Assembly (NCBI GenBank): GCA_016296635.1
Contig: JAEDIZ010000013.1
Location: 1-32,897, forward strand
DNA: 32,897 nt
Reading direction: 5' to 3'
Source: Oscillospiraceae bacterium
Lineage (GTDB): Bacteria; Bacillota; Clostridia; Oscillospirales; Oscillospiraceae
Below the pieces are notes generated by a model that worked only from the letters and a program-made list of their open reading frames with translations, was not told the origin of the DNA and made no database searches. The position numbers and the translations under genes are program-made. This document shows positions 8,052-15,730 of the stretch, piece after piece (the stretch's first letter is position 1; every line of letters starts with the position of its first letter).

Positions 8052-9101
8052 TTAACGATCCTCGCGGAAGTACGGCAGGCCCAAAGAACGGGGCGGCTGA
8101 TCTTCCTTCTTCTTGCGCATGGACACCATGAGTAGGACGAAGATGGTGACGATATAGGGGATCATCTTGAAAATTTCCTGAGAGCTTCTGGTCAGACCGG
8201 GGATATAGAAGTAAGCCCAGTACAGAACGCCGAACAGGTAGGAACCCCAAATGGCGCGCATCGGCTTCCAGGTTGCGAAGATGACCAGTGCAACGGCCAG
8301 CCAGCCGAGTGCTTCGATGGTACCCTGATTTTCCCAGGTACCGCGGATGTAGACCATGACATAGTAGCAGCCGCCGAGACCGGAAATGCCGCCGCCGATG
8401 CAGGTTGCGAGGTACTTGAACTTGGTGACGTTGATGCCGGCAGCATCTGCGGTAGCGGTGTTTTCACCGACGGCGCGCAGGCTCAGACCGGTACGGGTCT
8501 TGTTCAGGAAATACCAGGTTGCAATTGCAAGTGCAATGGCAACATAGGTGAGGAAACCGTAGGAGAACAGAAGGGTGCCGAGACCGAACTTACCGGTGAA
8601 GCTGTCAAAGAAGTTGACGAGCTTGGAAGAGTAGGCACGGAACGCTTCGGAAGTGGCAGCGACAGAAACCTGGCCGACGCCGCCTGCCAGCTTATTCAGC
8701 GAGCCGCCGAAAAAGTTGCCGATACCGGAGCCGAGAATCGTCAGTGTAAGACCGGTGACGTTTTGATTCGTACGCAGAGAGATGGTCAGGAAGCTGTAAA
8801 TGAGACCGCCGAATGCAGATGCAACGAAAGCGCAGACCAGACAGAGAATCACGCAGATTGCGCTGCTCGGAGTAATGCCCGCGTTGACGCAATAGACGTT
8901 CTCATACATAAATGTTGCGGCCAGACCAGCAATACCGCCGAGGTACATGATACCGGGAATACCCAGATTCAGGTTGCCGGACTTCTCGGTAATGATTTCG
9001 CCCAGCGCACCGAACATGATAACGGTGCCGAAAATGACGCCGGAATGCAGAAGCGTCGGGAAGGAGGTCAGAAATTTCAAAATATCGTTCAGAAAATTCA
9101 T
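8052..9101 (-). CDS. BMP-family ABC importer, second permease (NupQ/YufQ-like)
   Basis: A 349-residue integral membrane protein of the BPD_transp_2 class used by basic-membrane-protein (BMP) nucleoside importers. Hydrophobic segments alternate through the protein; recognisable family parts are GALGEIITEKSGNLNLGIPGIMYLGG near the N terminus and GLSLRAVGENTATADAAGINV in the middle. It is last of the bmp - ATPase - permease - permease series and starts 12 bases after the preceding permease gene. With its partner it forms the transmembrane pore. Substrate is inferred from neighbours (guanine deaminase, XdhABC) to be a purine nucleoside or base. Confidence 0.9.
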   Translation of the reverse strand: MNFLNDILKFLTSFPTLLHSGVIFGTVIMFGALGEIITEKSGNLNLGIPGIMYLGGIAGLAATFMYENVYCVNAGITPSSAICVILCLVCAFVASAFGGLIYSFLTISLRTNQNVTGLTLTILGSGIGNFFGGSLNKLAGGVGQVSVAATSEAFRAYSSKLVNFFDSFTGKFGLGTLLFSYGFLTYVAIALAIATWYFLNKTRTGLSLRAVGENTATADAAGINVTKFKYLATCIGGGISGLGGCYYVMVYIRGTWENQGTIEALGWLAVALVIFATWKPMRAIWGSYLFGVLYWAYFYIPGLTRSSQEIFKMIPYIVTIFVLLMVSMRKKKEDQPPRSLGLPYFREDR

Positions 9102-9113
9102 ATCATTACCTCC

Positions 9114-10196
9114 TTAGTCTTTGTGGCTGAACTTCACCTTGTAGTTGATGAAGAACTCGCTGCCGAGGATGAAGAACAGAATGATACCGGTGATGATTTC
9201 CGAAACATATTCGTTCAGACCGTAGTCGGAAGCGATCTGAATAGCGCCCTTGTTCAGGAAGGTGATCAGAGCGGAGATCAGAATCATAACGAACGGATTC
9301 ATCTTTGCAAGCCATGCGACGATGATGGCGGTGAAGCCTCTGCCGCCGGCAGTATCGGTAGAGATGGTGTGCGAGACAGCAGAGACAGCCAGGAAGCCAG
9401 CGAAGCCGCAGACAGCACCGGACAGAGCCATGGTACGCACATAGATGTGATTGACACGGATGCCTGCATAGCGGGCGGTATTTTCGGAGTCACCGACAAC
9501 GGCGATTTCGTAGCCGTGCTTGGTATAGGTCAGATAGAGGTACATAAACAGGGCGAGCAGCAGAACAATCAGCAGCGTCCAGCCATAATCCTTGTTGTAG
9601 CCTTCAGAGAAGAGATTGCCGATCCAGCCGACATTCTTGACAGCGCCGCCGTTGTTGATGGCGCCGACGGAGTTGGATCCCGGAGGATTCTCCCATTTGG
9701 ACACGCAGAAGGAGGTCAGCTGAATGGCGATGTAGTTCATCATCAGCGTGAACAGCGTTTCATTGGTGTTCCAGATGGACTTGAAGTAGCCGGGGACGAT
9801 GCCCCAAAGTGCACCGGCAATGATGGCGGTGATGATCATGCAGACAAACAGCAGCACAGTGGGGACTTTGCCGGCAAAATTGATCATCCAAAATGCTGCG
9901 GCAATACCGCCGACCAGCATCTGACCTTCTGCACCGATGTTCCAGAATCTCATTTTGAATGCAGGAGCAAGGCCAATGGCGATACAGGTCAGGATCATGC
10001 AGTCACGAATGGTGACCCACATACGCTTGTTGGTGCCGAATGCACCGGAGAACATGGAAACATAAACCTTAACAGGGTTCAGTTTTACAATTGCATAAAT
10101 GACGATGGCGCTGACGACCAGAGCCAGTGCAATGGCGATGGCACGGATGGCCCACGCCGAACCGCGGGAAATACCGTTTCGTTTGGAAATATGCAT
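9114..10196 (-). CDS. BMP-family ABC importer, first permease (NupP/YufP-like)
   Basis: A 360-residue polytopic membrane protein of the same superfamily as the next gene but of the longer NupP/YufP branch. After a cytoplasmic start rich in basic residues come repeated hydrophobic segments. The typical stretch FWNIGAEGQMLVGGIAA lies near residue 80-100, and ENTARYAGIRV with GAVCGFAGFLAV lies in the cytoplasmic loop region that contacts the ATPase. The ATG overlaps the end of the ATPase gene by one base, so the two are translationally coupled. Confidence 0.9.
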   Translation of the reverse strand: MHISKRNGISRGSAWAIRAIAIALALVVSAIVIYAIVKLNPVKVYVSMFSGAFGTNKRMWVTIRDCMILTCIAIGLAPAFKMRFWNIGAEGQMLVGGIAAAFWMINFAGKVPTVLLFVCMIITAIIAGALWGIVPGYFKSIWNTNETLFTLMMNYIAIQLTSFCVSKWENPPGSNSVGAINNGGAVKNVGWIGNLFSEGYNKDYGWTLLIVLLLALFMYLYLTYTKHGYEIAVVGDSENTARYAGIRVNHIYVRTMALSGAVCGFAGFLAVSAVSHTISTDTAGGRGFTAIIVAWLAKMNPFVMILISALITFLNKGAIQIASDYGLNEYVSEIITGIILFFILGSEFFINYKVKFSHKD

Positions 10197-11728
10197 CAGT
10201 TGCCGCCTCCGATCTTTGTCATCATCAGGCCGACCTGTTCTTTGGTGGTGTTCCGTCCGTCAACGATGCCGGAAACCTTGCCGCCGCACAGAACCAGAAT
10301 TCTGTCGCAGAGTTCAAGCAGGACATCGAGATCTTCGCCGACATAAATGACGCTGACACCCTTCATCTTCTGATCGGTCAGCAGGTTATAAATGGTGTAA
10401 GAGGTGTTGATATCGAGACCGCGGACTGCATAGGCCGTCATCAGAACGGTCGGGGAGCAGGCGATTTCACGGCCGACAAGAACCTTCTGTACGTTACCGC
10501 CGGAAAGACGGCGCAGCATTGTGCGGTTAATATCGGGGGTGACAACTTCCAGCTCATCAACGATCTGCTGTGCCTGATCCTTCGGGAATTTCCGGTCAAG
10601 AAGCGGGCTCTTGCCGCGGCGGTAGGTACGGAGCATGATGTTCTGAATGATATTCATGCCGCCGACGAGACCCATGCCGAAACGGTCTTCGGGAACGAAG
10701 GAGAGCAGAACACCCTTTTGAATGATATCCAGAGGATCCATGCCATTGAGCTTGACGGAATTGCCCTGCGGATCAATGTATGTAATGGAGCCGCCGTCTT
10801 CCAGATGCTGCAGACCGCCGATGGCCTCGAGCAGTTCTCTCTGACCGGAGCCGGCGATACCTGCGATGCCGAGAATCTCGCCGCCTCTTGCGGTAAAGCT
10901 GACATCATCAAGCATCTTAACGCCGTCCTTGTTCTTGACGGTCAGATGATCGACCACGATGCGGTCACGCTGATCCTCACAGTAGGGACGGTCAATGTTC
11001 AGAGAAACGGAACGGCCGACCATCATATCGGTCAGGGACTGCTGAGATGCGCCGACAGTGGGCGTATCGCCGATATACTGGCCCTTGCGGAGAACCGCAA
11101 CACGGTCGGAAACAGCGAGAACTTCATGCAGCTTGTGGGTAATGATGATGATTGCCTTGCCGTCTTTCTTCATATTGCGCATGATGGTAAAGAGCTTGTC
11201 TGTTTCCTGCGGAGTCAGAACAGCGGTCGGCTCATCAAGAATCAGAATGTCGGCGCCGCGATAGAGCACTTTGACGATCTCAACCGTCTGCTTCTGAGAA
11301 ACAGACATCTCATAGATCTTCTGATTGGGATCAATGTCGAAGCCGTAACGGTCGGCGATTTCCTTGACCGTCTTATTGACTTCGTTCATGTCCATTTTGC
11401 CCTTGTTGCCATCCAGACCGAGAATGATATTCTCTGCTGCGGTAAAGACATCGACCAGCTTAAAGTGCTGGTGAATCATACCGATGTGCAGATTCAAAGC
11501 ATCTTTCGGAGATCTGATATCAACTTTTTGTCCGTTGACAAGAATTTCGCCCTTGTCGGGATAGTAGATGCCGGAGAGCATGTTCATAAGCGTGGTCTTG
11601 CCGCTGCCGTTTTCACCGAGCAGAGCCAGGATCTCACCCTTGTGGAGTTCCATGCTGATGTCATTGTTTGCAATGACCTTACCGGCAAATATCTTGGTAA
11701 TGTGCCGTAGTTCGATTGCGTTTTCCAA
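10196..11728 (-). CDS. BMP-family ABC importer, double ATPase subunit (NupO/YufO-like)
   Basis: About 510 residues with two ABC ATPase domains, as in sugar/nucleoside importers. Domain 1 has a complete Walker A (GENGSGKTT), a signature variant MSVSQKQ and Walker B ILILDEPTAVLT. Domain 2 has the usual degenerate P loop (GIAGSGQRE), signature LSGGNVQK and TAYAVRGLD with IYVGEDLDVL in place of the common SEDLDE. An ATG lies at 11737 but touches the ribosome site AAAGGATGA; the TTG at 11728 gives proper spacing and the family start MENAIELRHITKIF, so TTG is preferred. It has its own promoter downstream of the bmp terminator. Confidence 0.92.
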   Translation of the reverse strand: MENAIELRHITKIFAGKVIANNDISMELHKGEILALLGENGSGKTTLMNMLSGIYYPDKGEILVNGQKVDIRSPKDALNLHIGMIHQHFKLVDVFTAAENIILGLDGNKGKMDMNEVNKTVKEIADRYGFDIDPNQKIYEMSVSQKQTVEIVKVLYRGADILILDEPTAVLTPQETDKLFTIMRNMKKDGKAIIIITHKLHEVLAVSDRVAVLRKGQYIGDTPTVGASQQSLTDMMVGRSVSLNIDRPYCEDQRDRIVVDHLTVKNKDGVKMLDDVSFTARGGEILGIAGIAGSGQRELLEAIGGLQHLEDGGSITYIDPQGNSVKLNGMDPLDIIQKGVLLSFVPEDRFGMGLVGGMNIIQNIMLRTYRRGKSPLLDRKFPKDQAQQIVDELEVVTPDINRTMLRRLSGGNVQKVLVGREIACSPTVLMTAYAVRGLDINTSYTIYNLLTDQKMKGVSVIYVGEDLDVLLELCDRILVLCGGKVSGIVDGRNTTKEQVGLMMTKIGGGN

Positions 11729-11845
11729 GCAAGTCATCCTTTCATTCAGGAATTCGCTCCGCCAAGGCAGGAGAAGGCGGAAAGTCTGCTTCAGCTAATC
11801 AGAGCAGAAAAGCCAAACACAGCGAATCGTTATAAAACTGACTTT

Positions 11846-11874
11846 ATTCTATCATTTCATTAGGCAGTTGTAAA
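11846..11874 (-). promoter_or_regulatory. Internal promoter for ATPase and permease genes
   Basis: On the minus strand TTTACA, 17-bp spacer, TAGAAT. It lies between the terminator after the binding-protein gene and the ATPase gene, with a leader of about 110 nt containing a TCCGCC/GGCGGA inverted repeat. It lets the ATPase and permeases be expressed apart from the abundant binding protein. Confidence 0.6.
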
Positions 11875-11938
11875 TAAAAAATCTAAAAAAACTACAAAAA
11901 AATATAGCGAACCAAAAAAATATTTAGGTAAATATGCA

Positions 11939-11972
11939 AAAAGAATGGCTGCTGAAGCAGCCATTCTTTTTT
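11939..11972 (-). terminator. Terminator or attenuator after the binding-protein gene
   Basis: AGAATGGCTGCT pairs with AGCAGCCATTCT around a two-base turn (or an 11-bp stem with a TTCA loop). T runs flank it on the minus strand, starting ten bases after the binding-protein stop. It would give excess binding protein over the membrane subunits. Confidence 0.8.
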
Positions 11973-11981
11973 GATTATCAA

Positions 11982-13298
11982 TTAGTTCAGCTCGGTGATG
12001 CCGTCGATTCTCAGAGCGAAGGCAGGAGCGGACTGGAAGTAGGACTCATGGAAGTAACCGTCGATGATTGCTTCGTCAGCGTCGTTGACCCAGTCACCAT
12101 CGGTATCGGTAGCAAATGCAGAGGTGACTTCTTTGCCGCCAACGGTGAAGTTAGCGGTATCGAAGACATGCAGCGTGCCAGCCTTGATATCAGCGATTGC
12201 CTTTTCGACAGCTTCCTTGGTGCCTTCAGCGCAAGATGCGCCAAGATCGGTGATCTTGACAGCGTCAGCTTCGTAACCTGCGGACCAGTTGGTGTCGAAG
12301 GATTTGCCGTTCATAACAGCCTCGATGATGGAGGTGTAGTAGACGGACCAAACGTTGGTCGGGGAAGTCAGAGCAGCGGTGGGAGCAACGGAGAGCATGT
12401 CAACGTTGTAACCAACGGAGTAGACAGTGGTGCCGGCCTTCAGAGCAGCTTCACAAGCGGAAGGAGCACCGGTGGAGTCAGCGTGCTGACCAATGATGAT
12501 GCAACCGCGGTCAATCAGAGCAACAGCAGCTTCGTTTTCGCCGGTGATGTCAAACCAAGAGTTGGTGTACTGAACATCCATAGCGATGTTGGGAACGATA
12601 GACTTGATGCCGAGGAAGAAAGCGGTGTAGCCGGAAACGACTTCTGCGTACGGGTATGCACCAACGTAGCCGATCTTGTAGTTGCCATCTGCGTCAATGT
12701 TCTTGTCTGAAACTTCGCCGTTGTCGATGAGCTCCTGCAGCTTCAGACCAGCAACGATGCCGCCAACGTAGCGAGCTTCGTAGATGCCGGTGAAAGCATT
12801 GTGGAAGTTGGGCAGGCCGGCAGCACGAGCGGTATCACCGGTCATAGCAACGAACTGGACGTCGGGATATTCCTCAGCTGCCTGCTGGCAGTAGGACTGA
12901 TGGCCGTAGGAGTTGGTGATGACGAGCTTGCAGCCCTGCTCTGCGCAGTCAACGCAAGCGTCGTAGCACAGCTCGGATTCGGGGATGGAGTACTTCCAAA
13001 TGACATTGGACTCATTCAGGCCCAAATTTGCAAGAGAGGTCTTGATGCCTTCAATGTGGGAGTAGGTGTAGCCTTCGTTTTCGTCACCGACGAGAACGAC
13101 GCCGACCTTCATGTCGCTGGCTGCAGCGGGCTCTTCGGCCTTGGGTTCTTCAGCCTTGGGTTCTTCGGTCTTGGGTTCTTCAGCCTTGGGTTCTTCCGTC
13201 TTCGTTTCGGCAGCAGCGGGAGCTTCAGTCTTAGCAGCGCAAGCAACCAGAGCGAAAACCATTACCAGAGCCAGAAGCAGAGCAATGATCTTTTTCAT
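11982..13298 (-). CDS. BMP-family substrate-binding lipoprotein
   Basis: A 438-residue extracellular binding protein of the Bmp/PnrA/NupN family. An N-terminal signal peptide with lipobox LVAC places the lipidated cysteine at residue 20. A charged linker of repeated EEPKA/EEPKT units (about residues 32-57) tethers the two-lobed binding domain. Family segments include VGVVLVGDENEGYTYSHIEG, ITNSYGHQ, YVGGIVAGLK, KIGYVGAYPY and IIGQHADSTG. It binds substrate outside the cell and delivers it to the permeases encoded next on the same strand. Purine nucleoside or nucleobase is inferred as ligand from the surrounding catabolic genes. Confidence 0.93.
   Translation of the reverse strand: MKKIIALLLALVMVFALVACAAKTEAPAAAETKTEEPKAEEPKTEEPKAEEPKAEEPAAASDMKVGVVLVGDENEGYTYSHIEGIKTSLANLGLNESNVIWKYSIPESELCYDACVDCAEQGCKLVITNSYGHQSYCQQAAEEYPDVQFVAMTGDTARAAGLPNFHNAFTGIYEARYVGGIVAGLKLQELIDNGEVSDKNIDADGNYKIGYVGAYPYAEVVSGYTAFFLGIKSIVPNIAMDVQYTNSWFDITGENEAAVALIDRGCIIIGQHADSTGAPSACEAALKAGTTVYSVGYNVDMLSVAPTAALTSPTNVWSVYYTSIIEAVMNGKSFDTNWSAGYEADAVKITDLGASCAEGTKEAVEKAIADIKAGTLHVFDTANFTVGGKEVTSAFATDTDGDWVNDADEAIIDGYFHESYFQSAPAFALRIDGITELN
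13131..13204. repeat. 15-bp tandem repeat encoding the lipoprotein linker
   Basis: Five near-identical copies of a 15-bp unit (plus strand, like TTCTTCAGCCTTGGG) encode EEPKA/EEPKT in the binding protein. The copies start at 13131, 13146, 13161, 13176 and 13191, the last being diverged. Copy number could change by slippage without altering frame. Confidence 0.85.
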
Positions 13299-13384
13299 TC
13301 TGTAATTTCCTCCTAAAATTTTTTCAGCTTAAAGCTGTTCATCCTCCTGCGCGTTATTTTACGCAGAAACAGATTGATAAGTGT

Positions 13385-13413
13385 ATTTTACATTCATATT
13401 GACGAAAATGCAA
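13385..13413 (-). promoter_or_regulatory. Promoter of the binding-protein gene
   Basis: On the minus strand TTGCAT, 17-bp spacer, TAAAAT. The leader of about 80 nt contains a CTGCG/CGCAG hairpin (13347-13366) and a CAGCTT/AAGCTG repeat before the ribosome site. The 355-bp gap to guaD holds nothing else clear. A guanine/adenine riboswitch was looked for and not found. A perfect TTGACA at 13536-13541 has no well-spaced -10; TATGAT (13571) or TAGAAT (13576) with weak -35s may serve guaD. Confidence 0.6.
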
Positions 13414-13653
13414 TTGATTTTTAAAGAAAAAATCATGTATTTTTGCATAATTGGACAATGTCGAACAAAAATATTTTTAGGTATTTTGCTGCATTAGTAG
13501 AAGTGCAATATTCAATGGATAAGATTTCGTGTAGATTGACAAGAATCAGTCATGGAAATGGCGCATGTATTATGATAGAATAAAAAAGTAGATGCTTTCG
13601 CTTTTTTTCGGGAAATGCAGGAAAAAGCAGCCGCTTTGAAGGAGAAATGTTAT

Positions 13654-14925
13654 ATGAGTCGTACGGTCATAAAAGGAGATCTCTGCTGGAGCAGAGGAAT
13701 GGACGAGCTGAATACAGTACAGAACGGATATCTGGTCTGTGAGGACGGAAAGATTGCCGGAGTGTTTGACCGCCTTCCCTCCCGATTTGCGCAGGATCCT
13801 TTGCAGGATTTCAGCGGCTGCCTGATTATGCCCGGCATGACGGACCTGCATGTGCATGCGCCGCAGTTTGCCTTCCGCGGACTCGGAATGGACATGGAGC
13901 TTTTGGAATGGCTGAACACTTATACATTCCCGGAAGAGTCCAAATACCGCGATCTTGCATATGCCGAGCGTGCCTACGGCAGTTTTGCGGATCATCTGCT
14001 GCATTCGGTCACGACCCGGGCAAGCATCTTTGCGACTGTGCATGTGGAGGCAACGGAGCTTCTGATGCAGAAGCTGGACGATGCAGGTCTCTGCACATTT
14101 GTCGGAAAAGTGAATATGAACCGAAACTGTCCGCAGTATCTTTCGGAGAACTCCACAAACCGCTCTCTGAAGGAAACAGAGCGCTGGCTGCGGGAAATCG
14201 AGGGCAGGTACCGCAGAACAAAACCGATTCTGACACCGCGGTTCATTCCTTCCTGCACGGATGATCTGATGTACGGTCTGGCGCGGCTGCGTGAAAAATA
14301 CGAGATCCCGGTACAGAGTCATCTGTCAGAGAATTACAGTGAGATTGAGTGGATCAAAGAGCTATGTCCGAGATCCAGACATTACGGGGATGCGTATCAG
14401 CAGTTCGGTTTGTTCGGAGACGGGTATCCCTGCATCATGGCGCATTGCGTGCATTCTACGGAGGCAGAGCAGGAGCTGATGCTAAAAAACGGCGTTTTCG
14501 TGGCGCATTCACCGGAATCCAATATGAACCTGGCTTCCGGTGTGGCGCCGATCAGCCGCTATCTGGACAACGGACTGAAGGTCGGTCTTGCTTCCGATGT
14601 GGCAGGCGGCAGCCATGAGAGTATGCTGAAGGCAATCACCCATGCGATTCAGGCTTCAAAGTTGCGCTGGCGGCTGCTGGATCAGAATGTGAAGCCTTTG
14701 TCCTTTGAGCGGGCATTCTATTTGGCAACCATGGGCGGCGGCGCGTTTTTCGGAAAGGTCGGCAGTTTTGAGCCGGGCTACGAGATGGACGCCGTTGTTC
14801 TTGACGATGCTTCGCTGGATCATCCGCAGGAACTGGATGTGCGCGCACGGCTGGAACGGGCGGCTTATCTTGCCGATGACCGGAACATTACCGCAAAGTT
14901 TGTCTGCGGAGAAAGAATTCTTTGA
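13654..14925 (+). CDS. guaD: Guanine deaminase
   Basis: A 423-residue amidohydrolase converting guanine to xanthine and ammonia with a zinc ion in the cytoplasm. The zinc-binding DLHVHAPQ (His66, His68) is followed by the guanine-deaminase signature GLGMDMELLEWLNTYTFPEE. Later come VNMNRNCPQ, TPRFIPSC, SHLSEN, AHCVHS and LASDVAGG, supplying the remaining metal and substrate ligands. ATG 13654 is chosen over in-frame upstream codons because AAGGAG precedes it. It is divergent from the importer operon and its product is the substrate of XdhABC, which makes it the first enzymatic step of the island. Confidence 0.94.
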   Translation: MSRTVIKGDLCWSRGMDELNTVQNGYLVCEDGKIAGVFDRLPSRFAQDPLQDFSGCLIMPGMTDLHVHAPQFAFRGLGMDMELLEWLNTYTFPEESKYRDLAYAERAYGSFADHLLHSVTTRASIFATVHVEATELLMQKLDDAGLCTFVGKVNMNRNCPQYLSENSTNRSLKETERWLREIEGRYRRTKPILTPRFIPSCTDDLMYGLARLREKYEIPVQSHLSENYSEIEWIKELCPRSRHYGDAYQQFGLFGDGYPCIMAHCVHSTEAEQELMLKNGVFVAHSPESNMNLASGVAPISRYLDNGLKVGLASDVAGGSHESMLKAITHAIQASKLRWRLLDQNVKPLSFERAFYLATMGGGAFFGKVGSFEPGYEMDAVVLDDASLDHPQELDVRARLERAAYLADDRNITAKFVCGERIL

Positions 14926-14936
14926 GTTTTGAAACC

Positions 14937-14964
14937 TTGACAGACGGATCCTATCATATACAAT
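14937..14964 (+). promoter_or_regulatory. Promoter of the queT riboswitch transcript
   Basis: TTGACA (14937-14942), 16-bp spacer, TACAAT (14959-14964). Predicted start is near 14971. No terminator is visible between the guaD stop (14925) and this promoter, so guaD transcripts may also enter the riboswitch. A GGGAG/CTCCC hairpin (14980-14993) lies before the aptamer. Confidence 0.75.
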
Positions 14965-14994
14965 AAGTACGGATACATCGGGAGATTTCTCCCA

Positions 14995-15036
14995 GACAGT
15001 TCGTGACCATCCTGTCGTAAAACAAAACTACGGACA
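14995..15036 (+). promoter_or_regulatory. preQ1-I riboswitch aptamer
   Basis: P1 pairs GACAG (14995-14999) with CTGTC (15012-15016). The loop TTCGTGACCATC is followed by the A-rich tail GTAAAACAAAACTACGGA. Loop bases TTCGTG can pair with tail TACGGA (six pairs including G-U), giving the H-type pseudoknot of class I preQ1 riboswitches. The downstream gene is a queuosine-precursor transporter, and a terminator hairpin follows at once, as expected for a ligand-dependent transcriptional OFF switch. Confidence 0.85.
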
Positions 15037-15062
15037 AAATGGGCGCGATGCGCCCATTTTTT
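15037..15062 (+). terminator. Riboswitch expression-platform terminator
   Basis: AAATGGGCGC pairs with GCGCCCATTT around GAT and runs into TTTTTT. It directly abuts the aptamer tail, 20 bases before the queT start codon. Confidence 0.85.
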
Positions 15063-15081
15063 GCGTTCCTCGGAGGAAAAG

Positions 15082-15582
15082 ATGAAAAAACTGAACACCA
15101 GACAGATTGCACTCAACGGTATCATCGCAGGCCTCTATGCAGCGGTGACGATTCTGACGGCCTCGTTCGCTTACGGAAATATCCAGTTCCGGCTGGCAGA
15201 CAGCCTTTGCCTGCTGGTGGCGCTGGAGCCCTCGCTGACGATCGGCCTGAGCCTCGGCTGCCTGATCGCAAATCTTTTTTCCACAGTCTCCGCACTGGAT
15301 ATCTTTGTAGGAACAGCTGCCACCCTTTTGGGATGCCTGCTGACGGTGAAGCTACGGAAAGCGGCGGTTCTGCCGCTGCCGACGATTCTTGCAAATACAT
15401 TGCTTGTCGGCGCAATGCTGGCTTTTGTGCTGACACCGGAAGCATTTTGGAACGGATTTGTTCTGTTCGGCGCAGAGGTGGCGCTCGGCGAAACGGCAGT
15501 CCTTTATGTGCTTGGTGTGCCGTTGTATCTGTTTGTAAAAAGAACCGGTTTGATCGACAGATTGCTGGCGGAGAGAAACTGA
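15082..15582 (+). CDS. queT: Queuosine precursor transporter, ECF S component QueT
   Basis: A 166-residue, mostly hydrophobic membrane protein of the QueT family, the substrate-specific component that with shared ECF energising subunits imports preQ1 or related deazaguanine bases. The family start RQIALNGIIAGLYAAVTILTA is followed by the conserved FRLADSLCLL segment and further hydrophobic stretches, consistent with about six membrane helices. The ATG at 15082 has GGAGG before it. The preQ1-I riboswitch and terminator upstream independently support the function. EcfA/EcfT subunits are not in the window except for the unrelated fused protein at the right edge. Confidence 0.92.
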   Translation: MKKLNTRQIALNGIIAGLYAAVTILTASFAYGNIQFRLADSLCLLVALEPSLTIGLSLGCLIANLFSTVSALDIFVGTAATLLGCLLTVKLRKAAVLPLPTILANTLLVGAMLAFVLTPEAFWNGFVLFGAEVALGETAVLYVLGVPLYLFVKRTGLIDRLLAERN

Positions 15583-15635
15583 TGTGGTTCAGGCTGTCGA
15601 GGATGCCGATCCCTACAAGATACATACGATATTCA

Positions 15636-15671
15636 ACCCGTCGGAGATTCCGGCGGGTCTTTTCCTTTTTT
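15636..15671 (+). terminator. Terminator downstream of queT
   Basis: ACCCGTCGG (15636-15644) pairs with CCGGCGGGT (15650-15658) around AGATT, then CTTTTCCTTTTTT. It is 54 bp after the queT stop; nothing else was seen in between. Confidence 0.75.
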
Positions 15672-15675
15672 GCGC

Positions 15676-15709
15676 AAAAAAGGAAGGCCGCCTTTGAAGG
15701 CGGCCTTCC
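15676..15709 (-). terminator. Terminator of fba
   Basis: On the minus strand GGAAGGCCGCC pairs perfectly with GGCGGCCTTCC around TTCAAA and is followed by TTTTTT. It begins about 20 bases after the fba stop. Confidence 0.9.
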
Positions 15710-15730
15710 GGGAAAACAATATGAAGACAA

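Noticed and set aside
13536..13541. Perfect TTGACA as guaD -35
   Set aside because: No acceptable -10 lies 16-18 bp downstream; the nearest good hexamers are about 26 bp or more away, so a promoter could not be assigned with confidence.
13299..13653. Guanine/adenine riboswitch upstream of the importer or guaD
   Set aside because: The three-way-junction core motifs of purine riboswitches could not be found on either strand; only simple hairpins are present.
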